This document shows, piece by piece, positions 1-8,624 of a DNA stretch of 43,932 nt. The position numbers and the translations under genes are program-made. The notes under the pieces were generated by a model. The model had not been told where the DNA came from and searched no databases. It saw only the letters and a list, made by a program, of their open reading frames with translations. Position 1 is the stretch's first letter. Each line of letters opens with the position of its first letter. The stretch comes from a marine actinobacterium MedAcidi-G1 (GTDB lineage: Bacteria; Actinomycetota; Acidimicrobiia; Acidimicrobiales; MedAcidi-G1), in NCBI GenBank assembly GCA_000817085.1, contig JUEM01000013.1:1-43932 (forward strand), written 5' to 3'.

Positions 1-456
1 GACTAGTCCAGGTTGAACTAGATACCAATGACCTAGAAGCATTGCGTCACTCACAACCCCAAGAAAAATCGCTCCTATGATAATTCTCGCTATCGCAAGA
101 GCCGGTGGTCCGCCTGCATCTAGTGCCGCAACTACTAAAGCAGCTATACCGAGTATCGGTGCAACCAAATCCAGATTTAAATTAAGATCTTTTTCTTTAT
201 TTTTTCTATTAAAAAAAGAAATACATAGTGGTATTGCTGTCGCTATGACTATGCCTATAGTGATTATTTCACGCGCTAATACAGTTTTAGTCAATAACCC
301 AACTGCAAGTGCTGAGATCAGCATGATGATGTAAGTAGAGCGCAGTAGCCATCCGTAACCTATCCCTACCTTGCGGTGACGACAGGTAACCCACAAGAAA
401 AGAAGCCCTCCAACCGCCCATTGCAAAAGAACAGTAGCTGCATCAAGGCGAATCAT
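1..456 (-). CDS. Multi-pass membrane protein, 3' part cut by window edge
   Basis: This reading frame is open from an ATG at 456 down to base 1, so at least 152 residues are visible and the C-terminus lies outside the window. The protein begins MIRLDAATVLLQW and has about five hydrophobic stretches, near residues 8-22, 38-55, 60-78, 95-112 and 118-132. A short charged loop (FFNRKNKEKD) lies near residues 80-90. It looks like an integral membrane protein. I do not recognise the family and assign no function. The gene lies 8 bases beyond the LipA fragment stop on the same strand and could be co-transcribed with the lipoate genes. The continuous frame and membrane-like composition support it being real. 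Confidence 0.7.
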   Translation of the reverse strand, partial: MIRLDAATVLLQWAVGGLLFLWVTCRHRKVGIGYGWLLRSTYIIMLISALAVGLLTKTVLAREIITIGIVIATAIPLCISFFNRKNKEKDLNLNLDLVAPILGIAALVVAALDAGGPPALAIARIIIGAIFLGVVSDAMLLGHWYLVQPGLV

Positions 457-464
457 TTATTTTT

Positions 465-950
465 TTAGCGGCTGTCTGCGGAAATTAACTGTGATCGCTC
501 AATGCTGACTGGTGTGCTGCCTGTAGATTCCAAGGCTTGTCGCGCATGGTAGCTGGATCGTGTTAGAGGACTGGATTCAACATGTGAAATTCCAAGATTT
601 TCACCTATTTCCTTCCATCTTTTGAAAGTGCTCGGATTTATCCATTCTTTGATGGGAAGGTGATCTGATGATGGCCTCAGGTACTGTCCGATTGTTACAA
701 TGTCGCAGCCGATGGCCGCTAGATCTACTAGACATTCGTCTATTTCTGATTCTCGTTCGCCCAAACCGACAATCAAGGATGTTTTAGTTATGAGATTCGC
801 CTCTTTAGCCCTTCCCAAAACTGCAAGGCTTCTTGCATAACTTGCTGAAGGTCGTACTTTCCGCTGTAGTCGTGGGACAGTCTCAATGTTGTGATTCAAA
901 ACGTCAGGTTTCATTTCAAAAATAGTCTCTAAAGATTCTGGGTCACCTTT
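465..950 (-). pseudogene. lipA: lipA 3' part (lipoyl synthase C-terminal half), out of frame with its 5' part
   Basis: This is the C-terminal half of lipoyl synthase, the radical-SAM enzyme that inserts two sulfurs into octanoyl groups. The frame opens at [17 protein letters not shown] (from base 950). It continues through NHNIETVPRL, the VGLGE motif and GQYLRPSSDHLP, and ends with the conserved RSSYHA segment. Its 5' half is fused behind LipB in another frame (943-2094). Comparison with LipA proteins such as E. coli (NP, eleven residues, RG) shows that the segment containing the conserved E-x-L-x-P-D-F is missing. Only four bases remain between the NP codons and the KGD codons, so about 29 bases appear deleted. 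The ATG at 912-914 would give a 149-residue fragment that lacks the radical-SAM cysteines and could not work alone. Either the gene is damaged or the assembly has a local deletion. The otherwise intact conservation favours a recent event or an error. Confidence 0.85.
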
Positions 951-2094
951 GCAATGGATTAGTTCTCCTAATCAGATCGATTGTCTTGGCAAAATGCTCC
1001 GCTCCTCCGTCTTTAATATCGTCTCTGGCGACTGCTGTTATAACAGCATGTTTTAATCCCATTTCTGAAACTGCCGCTGCTACTCTTCCTGGTTCATCAA
1101 GATCGAGCGGGTTTGGCTTTCTAGTGTCTACTAGACAAAAACCGCAAGCGCGTGTACATCTTTCACCACCTATCATGAAGGTTGCGGTGCCGTCATTCCA
1201 GCAGTCAAAAATATTCGGACATCCCGCCTCTTCACACACGGTGACTAATTGTTTTTCTTTCATTAGATTTTTTAAACGTCTATATTCTGGACCTGTATCT
1301 AATTTCACTTTCATCCAGTCTGGTTTTCGACCGGTATCAGTCTCTTTAAAGTCTCTGTCTATTTGCAACAACGCCATCTCTGCGTCTGTCACGTACTCCC
1401 ATGAAACGTCTGCCCTGCTGGCTTTTTTAGGGCTCCATAATTTTTCGGCTTTTGCGGATACGAGATCAACAACTTCTTTCATAGTTGCATGTATTCCTTC
1501 TTTTTCCAGAGAGGTGACTCCATATTCTGTTATTCCACAAGGGATGATGTGGTCATAAAAAGTCATGTCGGTTTTAACGTTAAGTGCAAAACCATGCATT
1601 GTCCTGGCTTTATTTAATCTCACTCCTATTGCCGCAATTTTTCTTGGATTTAAACCATTGGGTTCTACCCATACTCCTGGATATCTTTTGATCCTTCCAA
1701 CATCTTGAATACCAAAATATTGGCACGTTTCTATAAGGAGACTCTCAATGGTGTGCACATAAGCAGCTGTATCAGCCATACCTCCACCACGTTTACTATC
1801 CAGTTGCAATAACGGATACCCGACTAATTGGCCTGGCCCATGAAAAGTTATGTCTCCACCCCTGTTTGCTTTCTCTAATTCAGCTCCAACTTTTTCAGGT
1901 TCTATATTCAGGTTGTCCAATGACGCCCGTATACCCATTGTGTAAACAGGGTGATGTTCAAGTAATAAAAGGTAGTTGCCTTGTTCAAATCTGTTGATTG
2001 CTTGCTGCAGTGCTAAAGCGTCGCGGTAGCGGACTTTTCCCATCCACCTTATTTGAAGTTCTTTTTCTCCTGAAAGTGTGCTGGATTCTGCCAT
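943..2094 (-). CDS. lipB: LipB-LipA fusion: octanoyltransferase joined to N-terminal half of lipoyl synthase (frameshifted)
   Basis: Residues 1 to about 230 are LipB, octanoyl-ACP:protein N-octanoyltransferase. Visible features are [12 protein letters not shown] (78-89), the catalytic lysine region RKIAAIGV (K152) and the catalytic cysteine in [11 protein letters not shown] (C186). From about residue 257 the same frame continues as LipA: RKPDW, then the auxiliary Fe-S cluster cysteines C287, C292 and C298 ([12 protein letters not shown]), then the radical-SAM cysteines C313, C317 and C320 (CTRACGFC). No stop or start separates the two, so one polypeptide would attach octanoate and then sulfurate it. 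The frame ends at NPLQR because about 29 bases are missing (see 465-950). The gene begins with ATG two bases after the lpd stop, suggesting translational coupling. LipB should be functional as written; LipA is not unless the deletion is an error. Confidence 0.88.
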   Translation of the reverse strand: MAESSTLSGEKELQIRWMGKVRYRDALALQQAINRFEQGNYLLLLEHHPVYTMGIRASLDNLNIEPEKVGAELEKANRGGDITFHGPGQLVGYPLLQLDSKRGGGMADTAAYVHTIESLLIETCQYFGIQDVGRIKRYPGVWVEPNGLNPRKIAAIGVRLNKARTMHGFALNVKTDMTFYDHIIPCGITEYGVTSLEKEGIHATMKEVVDLVSAKAEKLWSPKKASRADVSWEYVTDAEMALLQIDRDFKETDTGRKPDWMKVKLDTGPEYRRLKNLMKEKQLVTVCEEAGCPNIFDCWNDGTATFMIGGERCTRACGFCLVDTRKPNPLDLDEPGRVAAAVSEMGLKHAVITAVARDDIKDGGAEHFAKTIDLIRRTNPLQR

Positions 2095-2096
2095 GT

Positions 2097-3506
2097 TTAT
2101 CCGTGGAGAGATCGACCTGTTAATGACATCACAGTTTCGCCAAAGAGTTCACTTAATGTGGGGTGAGCTTGAATGTGAGTAGCTATTTCGTCAACAGTAG
2201 CTTCTAGATTGACGGCTAGATAGGCCTGTCCGAGCTGTTCTGTAACCCATGGTCCTGCCATGTGAACCCCTAATATTCGTCCTGCTTTGCCGTTATCATC
2301 AGCCTCCGCTACCACTTTTACTAGACCTTCAGTTTCTCCTAGTATCATCGCTCTTCCATTTCCGGAATATCGATGTTTTGAAACAGACACTTGATAGCCA
2401 GCTGACTTTGCAGATTCTTCGGTTAAGCCCGCAAAAGCAACTTCAGGGTCACAGTAGATGCACCATGGCACAGTTGATGGGTCAATCGCTACTGGTGATT
2501 CGCCTAAAATTTCTTTTACTACGAAAATGCCCTCGGCAAAACCTACGTGAGCTAGCTGGGGGCTGTTTATGACATCTCCTGCAGCCCAGACTCCCTTTTC
2601 TTTGGTTTGAAGTCTCTTATCAACTTCTATGAAACCTTTTTCGTCTACGACTACTTCTGTGCCGTCTAACCCTGCCGCTTGACCGTTTGGTTTGCGACCC
2701 ACAGAAACAATAATTAAATCGACTTCTAATTGATTTTTTTCTTCCCCAACCGACCAGCTGACCATTGCTTTGCTGTCAGTCTCTTCGTGACCGTCAACTT
2801 GCACTCCGGTATGGATATCAATTCCTTTTTTTACAAAAGAGCGTCTTACCAGAGTAGATATATCTTTATCGCATCCCGGAAGTATTTCGTCAAGACCTTC
2901 GAGTAATGTAACTGAGGAGCCTAGGTCATTGAGAAGCGAAGCGAATTCACAACCGATGGCCCCACCTCCAATTACTGCAACTCGGTCAGGTATCTCTTCA
3001 ATGGATAGAAATTCGTCGCTGGTCACTATAAATTTTTTGTCTATTTCGAATCCCTGAATAGTTCGTGGTGTTGAACCAGTTGCCAGGAGAACATTTTCCC
3101 CTTCAACTGTTTCAGTTCCTTCGCTAGTTTTGATTTCTACTTTTTTATCGCTACCAAGAGACCCTTTTCCAGAGTAAATTGTTACTTCTCGTCCTGTTAA
3201 TAATGAATTTAGACCGTTGAAAAGTTGATCTATGACTGTTTGTTTCCGATTTTGACTTATTGACAGGTCAATATTTGGCTCTTCGGTTATTGTTATCCCG
3301 AAATCTTTAGCTTGCCGTACTGATCTGAGTACTGAAGCTGTTTCTAGAAGCTCTTTCGCTGGTATACAACCAACGTGAAGGCATGTTCCCCCAACTTTAT
3401 TCTCCTCTATTAAAGCTACGCTTAATCCCGCTGCTGAACCATAAAGTGCTGCGGCGTATCCGGCAGGACCACCCCCGATTACAACGAGATCATATTTTTT
3501 AGTCAT
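2097..3506 (-). CDS. lpdA: Dihydrolipoamide dehydrogenase (E3)
   Basis: This 469-residue flavoprotein reoxidises dihydrolipoyl groups of 2-oxoacid dehydrogenase complexes or the glycine cleavage system with NAD. The FAD-binding motif GGGPAG is at residues 11-16. The redox disulfide is C42/C47 in [16 protein letters not shown], where the usual Asn and Ser are replaced by His and Ala. The NAD-binding GGGAIG is at about 180-185. The C-terminal interface holds the catalytic His-Glu pair H448 and E453 in HPTLSE. Length is normal for the family. It starts at ATG with no strong Shine-Dalgarno and sits directly upstream of lipB-lipA, which fits a lipoate-dependent enzyme module. No E1 or E2 gene is in the window. 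Confidence 0.95.
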   Translation of the reverse strand: MTKKYDLVVIGGGPAGYAAALYGSAAGLSVALIEENKVGGTCLHVGCIPAKELLETASVLRSVRQAKDFGITITEEPNIDLSISQNRKQTVIDQLFNGLNSLLTGREVTIYSGKGSLGSDKKVEIKTSEGTETVEGENVLLATGSTPRTIQGFEIDKKFIVTSDEFLSIEEIPDRVAVIGGGAIGCEFASLLNDLGSSVTLLEGLDEILPGCDKDISTLVRRSFVKKGIDIHTGVQVDGHEETDSKAMVSWSVGEEKNQLEVDLIIVSVGRKPNGQAAGLDGTEVVVDEKGFIEVDKRLQTKEKGVWAAGDVINSPQLAHVGFAEGIFVVKEILGESPVAIDPSTVPWCIYCDPEVAFAGLTEESAKSAGYQVSVSKHRYSGNGRAMILGETEGLVKVVAEADDNGKAGRILGVHMAGPWVTEQLGQAYLAVNLEATVDEIATHIQAHPTLSELFGETVMSLTGRSLHG

Positions 3507-3554
3507 TTGTAGATTTCTTGGTTTTCAAATTGTTTCACTTTTTTATTATATTTT

Positions 3555-3641
3555 CTATGCCAAAAGCACTTGAATAGCAAAAGCTAAAAGAATTGCCAGT
3601 CCACAAAAAAGTGCTGAAATAATTAAACGCCTTGTGCTCAC
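3555..3641 (-). CDS. Possible 28-residue single-span membrane peptide
   Basis: In the gap upstream of lpdA, a GTG-started frame encodes 28 residues: a short basic start (STRR) and then one continuous hydrophobic segment of about 22 residues (LIISALFCGLAILLAFAIQV) before TAG. A basic head followed by a single membrane span is typical of small membrane proteins, and the low-complexity hydrophobic pattern is unlikely to be random. No clear ribosome-binding site is visible and the frame is too short for coding statistics, so the call is tentative. Function is unknown. Apart from this the 3507-3733 gap shows only AT-rich sequence, presumably holding promoters for lpdA and the divergent thioredoxin-like gene. 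Confidence 0.35.
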   Translation of the reverse strand: MSTRRLIISALFCGLAILLAFAIQVLLA

Positions 3642-3748
3642 TTATTTTGACGGTATCCAACATAGTGTTATTCTGCGCGCTGTTTTCCTTTGATATTAGG
3701 TGTGCCCTTATTCACTTCGAAAAATAAAAATTCGTGGCAAGCTTACTT

Positions 3749-4432
3749 ATGAGAAAAATAAGTATTCTTCTGCCTCTCTTATTATTAGCCGTTTCCTGCA
3801 GCGCTGATGAAAAGCCCCTAACACTTAGTGAACCGACAACATCAACTACAAGCACACCCCCAACAACGTCAACCACAACCACACCCCCAACAACATCAAC
3901 CACAAGCACACCCCCAACAACAAGCACGTCAAAAGTCGCTCAGCCGGAATCGACAACTACAGTTGTGGAACTTCCCATGCCTCAAGAACTTGACTTCTTT
4001 GCGACTACAACAGACGGTGACCGCATTGCCGGCTCTGAACTATGGCTAGCTACAAATGCTTATGAGACGAAAGACGAAGCCTCTGATATAAAAAACGAAT
4101 TTGATGAAGACATAGTTTTCTGGTTTTGGGCGCCAAATTGACTTACTTGCCGCAGAGAGGCTCCAACGGTCGTTGAAGCAAATAATTCTGTAAAAGTTGT
4201 AGGAGTTGCAGCGAGTATCAACAACCCTGAACTTTCCAAAAAAAGGGTTTCAGAGTGGGGTCTGAATTTTACAAATATTGCTGATACTGGCGAAGTTTGG
4301 AGAAAATTTGGTGTTATTAGCCAACCCGCTTTCGCTGTAGTTAATTCTAAAGGCAATGTTGCAACGCATATGGGACATTTGAATTTGGAAGGAATTTTTT
4401 CTCTGATTGAGAAAGCGAATTCTATTTCTTGA
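3749..4432 (+). CDS. Thioredoxin-fold lipoprotein with in-frame UGA (probable selenocysteine, UxxC)
   Basis: With TGA 4139-4141 read as selenocysteine this is a 227-residue exported thiol-redox protein of the thioredoxin/TlpA-like superfamily. MRKISILLPLLLLAVSC is a lipoprotein signal with acylated C17. Next comes a Thr/Ser/Pro linker (about residues 28-60, three 9-residue repeats) and then a thioredoxin domain. The motif region reads FWFWAPN-U131-LTC134-RREAP, matching the family's FWAPWCxxCRxEAP, with UGA at the first redox cysteine. After the UGA the frame continues open for 96 codons, including VVGVAA, a cis-Pro motif ISQPAFAVV and a final amphipathic helix, and stops at TGA 4430-4432. 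A hairpin at 4160-4179 fits a bacterial SECIS. A GTG at 3734 is an alternative start; neither start has a good Shine-Dalgarno. Alternatives are a Cys-to-stop mutation or a sequencing error. The matching situation in the peroxiredoxin at 33878-34345 argues against both. Confidence 0.8.
3838..3918 (+). repeat. Three tandem 27-nt units encoding a Thr/Ser/Pro linker
   Basis: Three consecutive 27-base units (3838-3864, 3865-3891, 3892-3918) differ at only a few positions. They encode TTSTTSTPP, TTSTTTTPP and TTSTTSTPP. They form the flexible linker between the lipid anchor and the thioredoxin domain. Such repeats commonly change copy number by slippage, so linker length may vary among strains. Confidence 0.9.
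4160..4179 (+). promoter_or_regulatory. Candidate bacterial SECIS hairpin of the thioredoxin-like selenoprotein
   Basis: The RNA folds as a 3-bp GCU/AGC lower stem, one C·A mismatch, a 4-bp CAAC/GUUG upper stem and a GGUC tetraloop beginning at 4168. Twenty-six bases separate the UGA (4139-4141) from the loop. Known bacterial SECIS elements have a short apical loop with G in the first two positions, roughly 16-37 bases after UGA, and this fits. The GGUC loop also resembles the AGGUCU loop of E. coli fdhF. The lower stem is weak, so this is supporting evidence only. Confidence 0.55.
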
Positions 4433-4455
4433 GAAACTTTCTAAGTCAAATTTTG

Positions 4456-6555
4456 TTAATCAACTAGCCGTGGTTCCGGTATCAGTTGCCCTGTTATAAG
4501 AAATTCTTCAAGTTGAACTTTTTTACTAACTGAAAGGTCAGTTAGTAAATTTGCTTGAAGCTGTCCACGGGAATAAGTCCAGATTTCGTCTCCAACTACG
4601 AGTGATCGTTCAATCGGGATCATAAATGTTGGTTTTACATCTAAGGGTGAACCGAGTGCAGAGTGAGTTATACGTCCAAACTCTTCTAAATCGCCATTTT
4701 CGACTTTCAGCATGACCGCTTCTGCTTTATCGTTCATCCAGTCCCTAATGGGCAGAATCGCCATTCTTTCCGGTGGCCACCACAAGAAAGCATGGTGATC
4801 CCACTCAGCTGAACTTCTTCCACTTCCAGGCGACCATGCAGCAACCACTTTTGGATCATCAAGATCTTCGACGTTAAAAAGAGCTGCTTTCGTTCCTGTA
4901 GTCACTCCCTCTTCAGTTGCTTCTTGTCCTATTCCTAAAATCAAATTTTCTTCTATTGGATGCAGGTATCCGCTGTAGCCCGTGATCTTTAATTCGCCTC
5001 GCACTTGTGGTGTTTTAGGGTCCGTTAGATCAAGTGTGTAGAAAGGGTCAGTTTGCCGAAAAGTCACTACGTAACCAAGGTTTCCGATAAATCTTACTGC
5101 GAAGATTCTTTCACCTTTACCCATTCCTCCAACTTGTCCCACCTCTGTTAGACCTTCTTCACTTATTTCTATAACAGTGACAACTGACTCATTTGATTCA
5201 TCGAAACCCCATGGAGCCCCAGTTGTAGTAGCAACTCTTAAGTTTCCAGCATGTTCTGACATAGCAAATTGATTGAGCAAGTGACCTTTTACATCTATTG
5301 ATGCCTTATATTCGGTTTTCTCTCCGGATTTCATTGTGAATTGGTGTATAGAGGTTGAATATTCTTCTTCTATGTTCTGAGAATTTTCTTCACCGAAAGG
5401 AACTATTTCTGGGTAATCAGTTGTCGAAATGTAAAGGTTTTCTGGGCTCGCATACACAGTTTCTCCATCCGTCAAAACAGATGTGGCGCCAGGAGCCTTC
5501 ATATCAGAAACTAAATCAACATCCAAAACAGAAAGAGAGGTAAACCCTGAGAATTTAGATGGATGTGAAACTTGGTTACAGTCCACTAATTGACCCTGTG
5601 TCACCATGCCTTCTTTACTTACATATACATAGGAAGGCACCCAGTTATCGATTGTCGTTCCAACTATTGCTTGTTTGTTCGTTGCTAAGGCGATTTCTTC
5701 TGCTGCCGGGCCTTGAGGGGTCACAAAAGGAAGGTCAGATGGTGGGGAGGAAACAACTACTCTGGCGATGCCATTAACCACTCTGGCGCTTACATAACGT
5801 CCTTCAATAATCATGCTGGCTACTTGAGTTGGTTGTGTCGGATCTGTGATGTCTATTTCGACAATGGTCATACGCGGCTCCCAGTCGCCCTCGGGGATCA
5901 TTAGTGCCGTTAGCGTTAGTGGAGACAACGAATACAGATCAGTTTGCGCCATTACCCAGACTCTTTCGCCTGCAAGAAACATATCGCTTCCCCATCCGAG
6001 ACCTTCAATACGCAAAGAGCCTAAGGGTTGCGAAGATTTTGATTCCGGATCAATTATGTGCAAAGTGTTGTCTTGCAATACAGAAATTATTTTCCCATTA
6101 GTCTTTATAAAATCTGGTTCGTCTATTCCTGCCTCTTGAACATTTGTTTCTGAGAAATCAATTCCGGGAGCCGTTCTCATCACCGCTGCTGATTCAGCAA
6201 AATTGCCATTGGCATTATCAAAAGCAAAGGATCCCAATGCCACCGGCATTATCGGCCCCCAACCCATTCCCTCAAGCCCGTATGGTCCGACTCTTTCCAG
6301 AGCTTCGTCTTGAAAATATCTGAGTAGTTCTTCGCATGCTTTGAATGGAACCAAACCACTTGTCAGTTCCATTGTCTCTACATTGACTGTCGGTTTCGTG
6401 GTTGTTGTTAAGTTCGTGCTTTCCGGAGGATTTGTTGACGAAGAATAGTTTCGAGTCGCATCTAAGGAGTAGCCAGATGTGCTGATGCTGGAAGTTTCAT
6501 TTGCGCAGTTTGCCGAAAGCAATATTAGGAAAACCAGAAGGCTTAATATTTTCAT
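4456..6555 (-). CDS. Beta-propeller domain lipoprotein, secreted
   Basis: This 699-residue protein resembles the secreted beta-propeller family found in actinobacteria and other bacteria (Pfam Beta_propel type). The ATG at 6555 is chosen because it gives a clean signal peptide, MKILSLLVFLILLSANC, with a probable lipid-modified C17. An upstream ATG in the same frame would overlap leuD. The lipobox (SANC) is imperfect at the -1 residue. A Thr/Ser-rich stretch follows to about residue 60. The body contains many repeated beta-strand segments, including VQEAGIDEPDFIKTNGKIISVL, LHIIDPE and GNLGYVVTFRQTDPFYTLDL, typical of this family. Its role is unknown, possibly surface binding or protein interaction. 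It starts 28 bases after the leuD stop and may be transcribed from the leu operon without a functional link. Confidence 0.8.
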   Translation of the reverse strand: MKILSLLVFLILLSANCANETSSISTSGYSLDATRNYSSSTNPPESTNLTTTTKPTVNVETMELTSGLVPFKACEELLRYFQDEALERVGPYGLEGMGWGPIMPVALGSFAFDNANGNFAESAAVMRTAPGIDFSETNVQEAGIDEPDFIKTNGKIISVLQDNTLHIIDPESKSSQPLGSLRIEGLGWGSDMFLAGERVWVMAQTDLYSLSPLTLTALMIPEGDWEPRMTIVEIDITDPTQPTQVASMIIEGRYVSARVVNGIARVVVSSPPSDLPFVTPQGPAAEEIALATNKQAIVGTTIDNWVPSYVYVSKEGMVTQGQLVDCNQVSHPSKFSGFTSLSVLDVDLVSDMKAPGATSVLTDGETVYASPENLYISTTDYPEIVPFGEENSQNIEEEYSTSIHQFTMKSGEKTEYKASIDVKGHLLNQFAMSEHAGNLRVATTTGAPWGFDESNESVVTVIEISEEGLTEVGQVGGMGKGERIFAVRFIGNLGYVVTFRQTDPFYTLDLTDPKTPQVRGELKITGYSGYLHPIEENLILGIGQEATEEGVTTGTKAALFNVEDLDDPKVVAAWSPGSGRSSAEWDHHAFLWWPPERMAILPIRDWMNDKAEAVMLKVENGDLEEFGRITHSALGSPLDVKPTFMIPIERSLVVGDEIWTYSRGQLQANLLTDLSVSKKVQLEEFLITGQLIPEPRLVD

Positions 6556-6583
6556 GTTTGACTTTGTGTTTTTGTTTGTCTGT

Positions 6584-7180
6584 TTAAACACTAATAGAAG
6601 GAAGCCAAGCTGGTCTGTCTTGTTGATATTTGTGAATTGCTTCTTCATATTTCATGGTGATACCGATATCGTCTAAACCTTTTAGATACCTCTCTTGCAC
6701 TGCTTCTTCTAAAGGAAAACTGCATGAAATACTTGCCTCAGGAACTTCGAGAGTGCGTTTTGCTACATCTATAGTCAAAATTAATTCTGGGTTTTTCTCT
6801 ATGGCTTGAAGTAAATCTTTTCCTACCTGGTCTGTTACCTCAACTGGTACAAGTCCGTTTTTAGTGCAATTGTTTCGAAAAATGTCTGCAAAACGAGGTG
6901 ATATCACTGCTTTGAATCCGTATTGTTGGATAGCCCAAACTGCGTGCTCTCTAGAGGATCCGGTCCCAAAATTTGGTCCTGCTACAAGGATTGTTGCCTC
7001 TGTAAATCGTTCATCGTTAAGTACAAAAGAAGGATTGTCTCTCCATTCGCTGAATAATCCTCTGTCAAAACCTGTCCGCTCCACTCGCTTAAGCCAGTCA
7101 CTGGGGATTATTTGGTCTGTGTCTACGTCAGAGCGGTTTAAAGGGAGTGCCATACCAAAAACTATTTCTACTGGTTCCAT
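6584..7180 (-). CDS. leuD: 3-isopropylmalate dehydratase small subunit
   Basis: LeuD is the swivel subunit of isopropylmalate isomerase, which pairs with LeuC to convert 2- to 3-isopropylmalate in leucine synthesis. The 198 residues contain the family signatures LNRSDVDTDQIIPSDWLKR near the N-terminus and GPNFGTGSSREHAVWA (about residues 69-84), plus GFKAVISPRFADIFRNNC. Length is normal. ATG at 7180 lies two bases after the leuC stop, so the pair is translationally coupled and stoichiometric expression is likely. Confidence 0.95.
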   Translation of the reverse strand: MEPVEIVFGMALPLNRSDVDTDQIIPSDWLKRVERTGFDRGLFSEWRDNPSFVLNDERFTEATILVAGPNFGTGSSREHAVWAIQQYGFKAVISPRFADIFRNNCTKNGLVPVEVTDQVGKDLLQAIEKNPELILTIDVAKRTLEVPEASISCSFPLEEAVQERYLKGLDDIGITMKYEEAIHKYQQDRPAWLPSISV

Positions 7181-7182
7181 AA

Positions 7183-8601
7183 TTACTTCTTCTCTCTTGC
7201 GTCTAAGTCTTCAGGTAGGGCGAAGGTTCCGGCAATAGCTGTCGCTGCAGCTACTGCTGGGGAAACTAAATGTGTTCTTCCCCCTCTACCTTGACGTCCT
7301 TCAAAATTACGATTGCTTGTACTGGCGCAACGTTCGCCTTTTTTAAGTTTGTCTGGATTCATTGCGAGACACATGGAGCATCCGGGCTCACGCCAGTCAA
7401 ATCCGGCTTCTTGGAAGATTTCATGAAGCCCTTCTGCTTCCGCTTGGGCTTTAACTGACCCTGATCCCGGAACTACGAGAGTTCTAACTCCAGGTGCTAC
7501 TTGTTGACCTTGTGCTACTTTTGCAGCTTCTCTAAGATCCTCTATGCGACTATTCGTGCAAGATCCAATAAAAACTGTGTCTACTGGGATTTCAGATATT
7601 TTAGTTCCTGCTGTAATTCCCATATATTCAAGTGCTCTTCTTGCTGATTCTTGTTGTGCAGGTTCAGCAAATTGTTCTGGGTCTGGGATTACGCCTTTGA
7701 TTGGTGCAACCTGCCCTGGATTGGTTCCCCAAGTCACATGAGGTGAAATTTCGTTTCCGTTTATAAATAATTCTTGATCGAATTCAGCGTCTTCGTCAGT
7801 AGCCAAGGATTTCCAGTCTTCTATTGCTTCTTCCCACTGATCGATACTTGGACTGTACGTTCTACCTTTTAGGTATTCGAAAGTGGTTTCGTCTGGTGCT
7901 ATTAATCCTGCTTTAGCTCCAGCCTCTATAGACATGTTGCAAACAGTCATCCTTCCTTCCATTGAAAGGTTTCTGATGACTTCACCTCTGTATTCAATTA
8001 TTTTTCCAATGCCCCCGCCTGTACCTAGCTCTCCGATGATCGCGAGAATCACGTCTTTTGCAGTAGTTCCTTCCGGAAGGTTTCCATCTACTGTTACTGC
8101 TAGCGTTCCTGGTTCTGTTTGGGGAAGTGTTTGTGTTGCTAAAACGTGTTCAACTTCACTTGTCCCTATTCCAAATGCAAGTGCCCCGAATGCTCCATGG
8201 GTGCTTGTATGACTGTCGCCACAAACTACGGTCATTCCAGGAAGCGTAAGTCCCATTTCAGGCCCTATAACGTGAACAATTCCTTGACCTTGATCACCCA
8301 TTGAAAATAGACGTATGCCGAATTCAGAACAGTTGCTTCTTAAAGTTTCTATCTGTTTACGACTAATTGGATCGGCTATAGGTTTGTCTGTGTCTGTAGT
8401 GGGAACATTATGATCTTCGGTCGCGACTGTTAAATCTGGGCGAAGAACTGGTCGATCTGCCATTCGTAAACCATCGAAAGCTTGTGGCGAAGTAACTTCG
8501 TGGACGAGGTGCAGGTCAATAAAGAGCAGGTCCGAACCACTATCATCACTGTGTACTACGTGTCGTTCCCAAACTTTTTGGCTTAGTGTTTTACCTGACA
8601 T
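7183..8601 (-). CDS. leuC: 3-isopropylmalate dehydratase large subunit
   Basis: LeuC is the 4Fe-4S aconitase-type catalytic subunit of isopropylmalate isomerase. The 472 residues start [16 protein letters not shown]. They contain [22 protein letters not shown] (about 126-145) and the three cluster cysteines C348 (GSCTNSR), C408 and C411 ([11 protein letters not shown]), followed by [10 protein letters not shown]. All expected ligands are present. The start lies 23 bases after leuA and the stop two bases before leuD, forming a leuA-leuC-leuD operon. The missing step enzyme leuB is not in this window. Confidence 0.96.
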   Translation of the reverse strand: MSGKTLSQKVWERHVVHSDDSGSDLLFIDLHLVHEVTSPQAFDGLRMADRPVLRPDLTVATEDHNVPTTDTDKPIADPISRKQIETLRSNCSEFGIRLFSMGDQGQGIVHVIGPEMGLTLPGMTVVCGDSHTSTHGAFGALAFGIGTSEVEHVLATQTLPQTEPGTLAVTVDGNLPEGTTAKDVILAIIGELGTGGGIGKIIEYRGEVIRNLSMEGRMTVCNMSIEAGAKAGLIAPDETTFEYLKGRTYSPSIDQWEEAIEDWKSLATDEDAEFDQELFINGNEISPHVTWGTNPGQVAPIKGVIPDPEQFAEPAQQESARRALEYMGITAGTKISEIPVDTVFIGSCTNSRIEDLREAAKVAQGQQVAPGVRTLVVPGSGSVKAQAEAEGLHEIFQEAGFDWREPGCSMCLAMNPDKLKKGERCASTSNRNFEGRQGRGGRTHLVSPAVAAATAIAGTFALPEDLDAREKK

Positions 8602-8624
8602 AAGAACTTTTTACCTTATCTTTC

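Noticed and set aside
986-1558. Long opposite-strand open frame over lipB-lipA
   Set aside because: It is a shadow of the fusion gene: composition is low-complexity Ser/Pro-rich and no motif is recognisable. Similar shadows occur over many other genes and were left out.
4139-4141. TGA read as tryptophan (alternative genetic code)
   Set aside because: Neighbouring genes use TGG for Trp and TGA as a true stop. The position aligns with Cys, not Trp, in both interrupted genes.
6556-6648. Longer N-terminus of the beta-propeller protein starting at 6648
   Set aside because: It would overlap leuD by 65 bases and bury the signal peptide. The ATG at 6555 gives a proper lipoprotein start.
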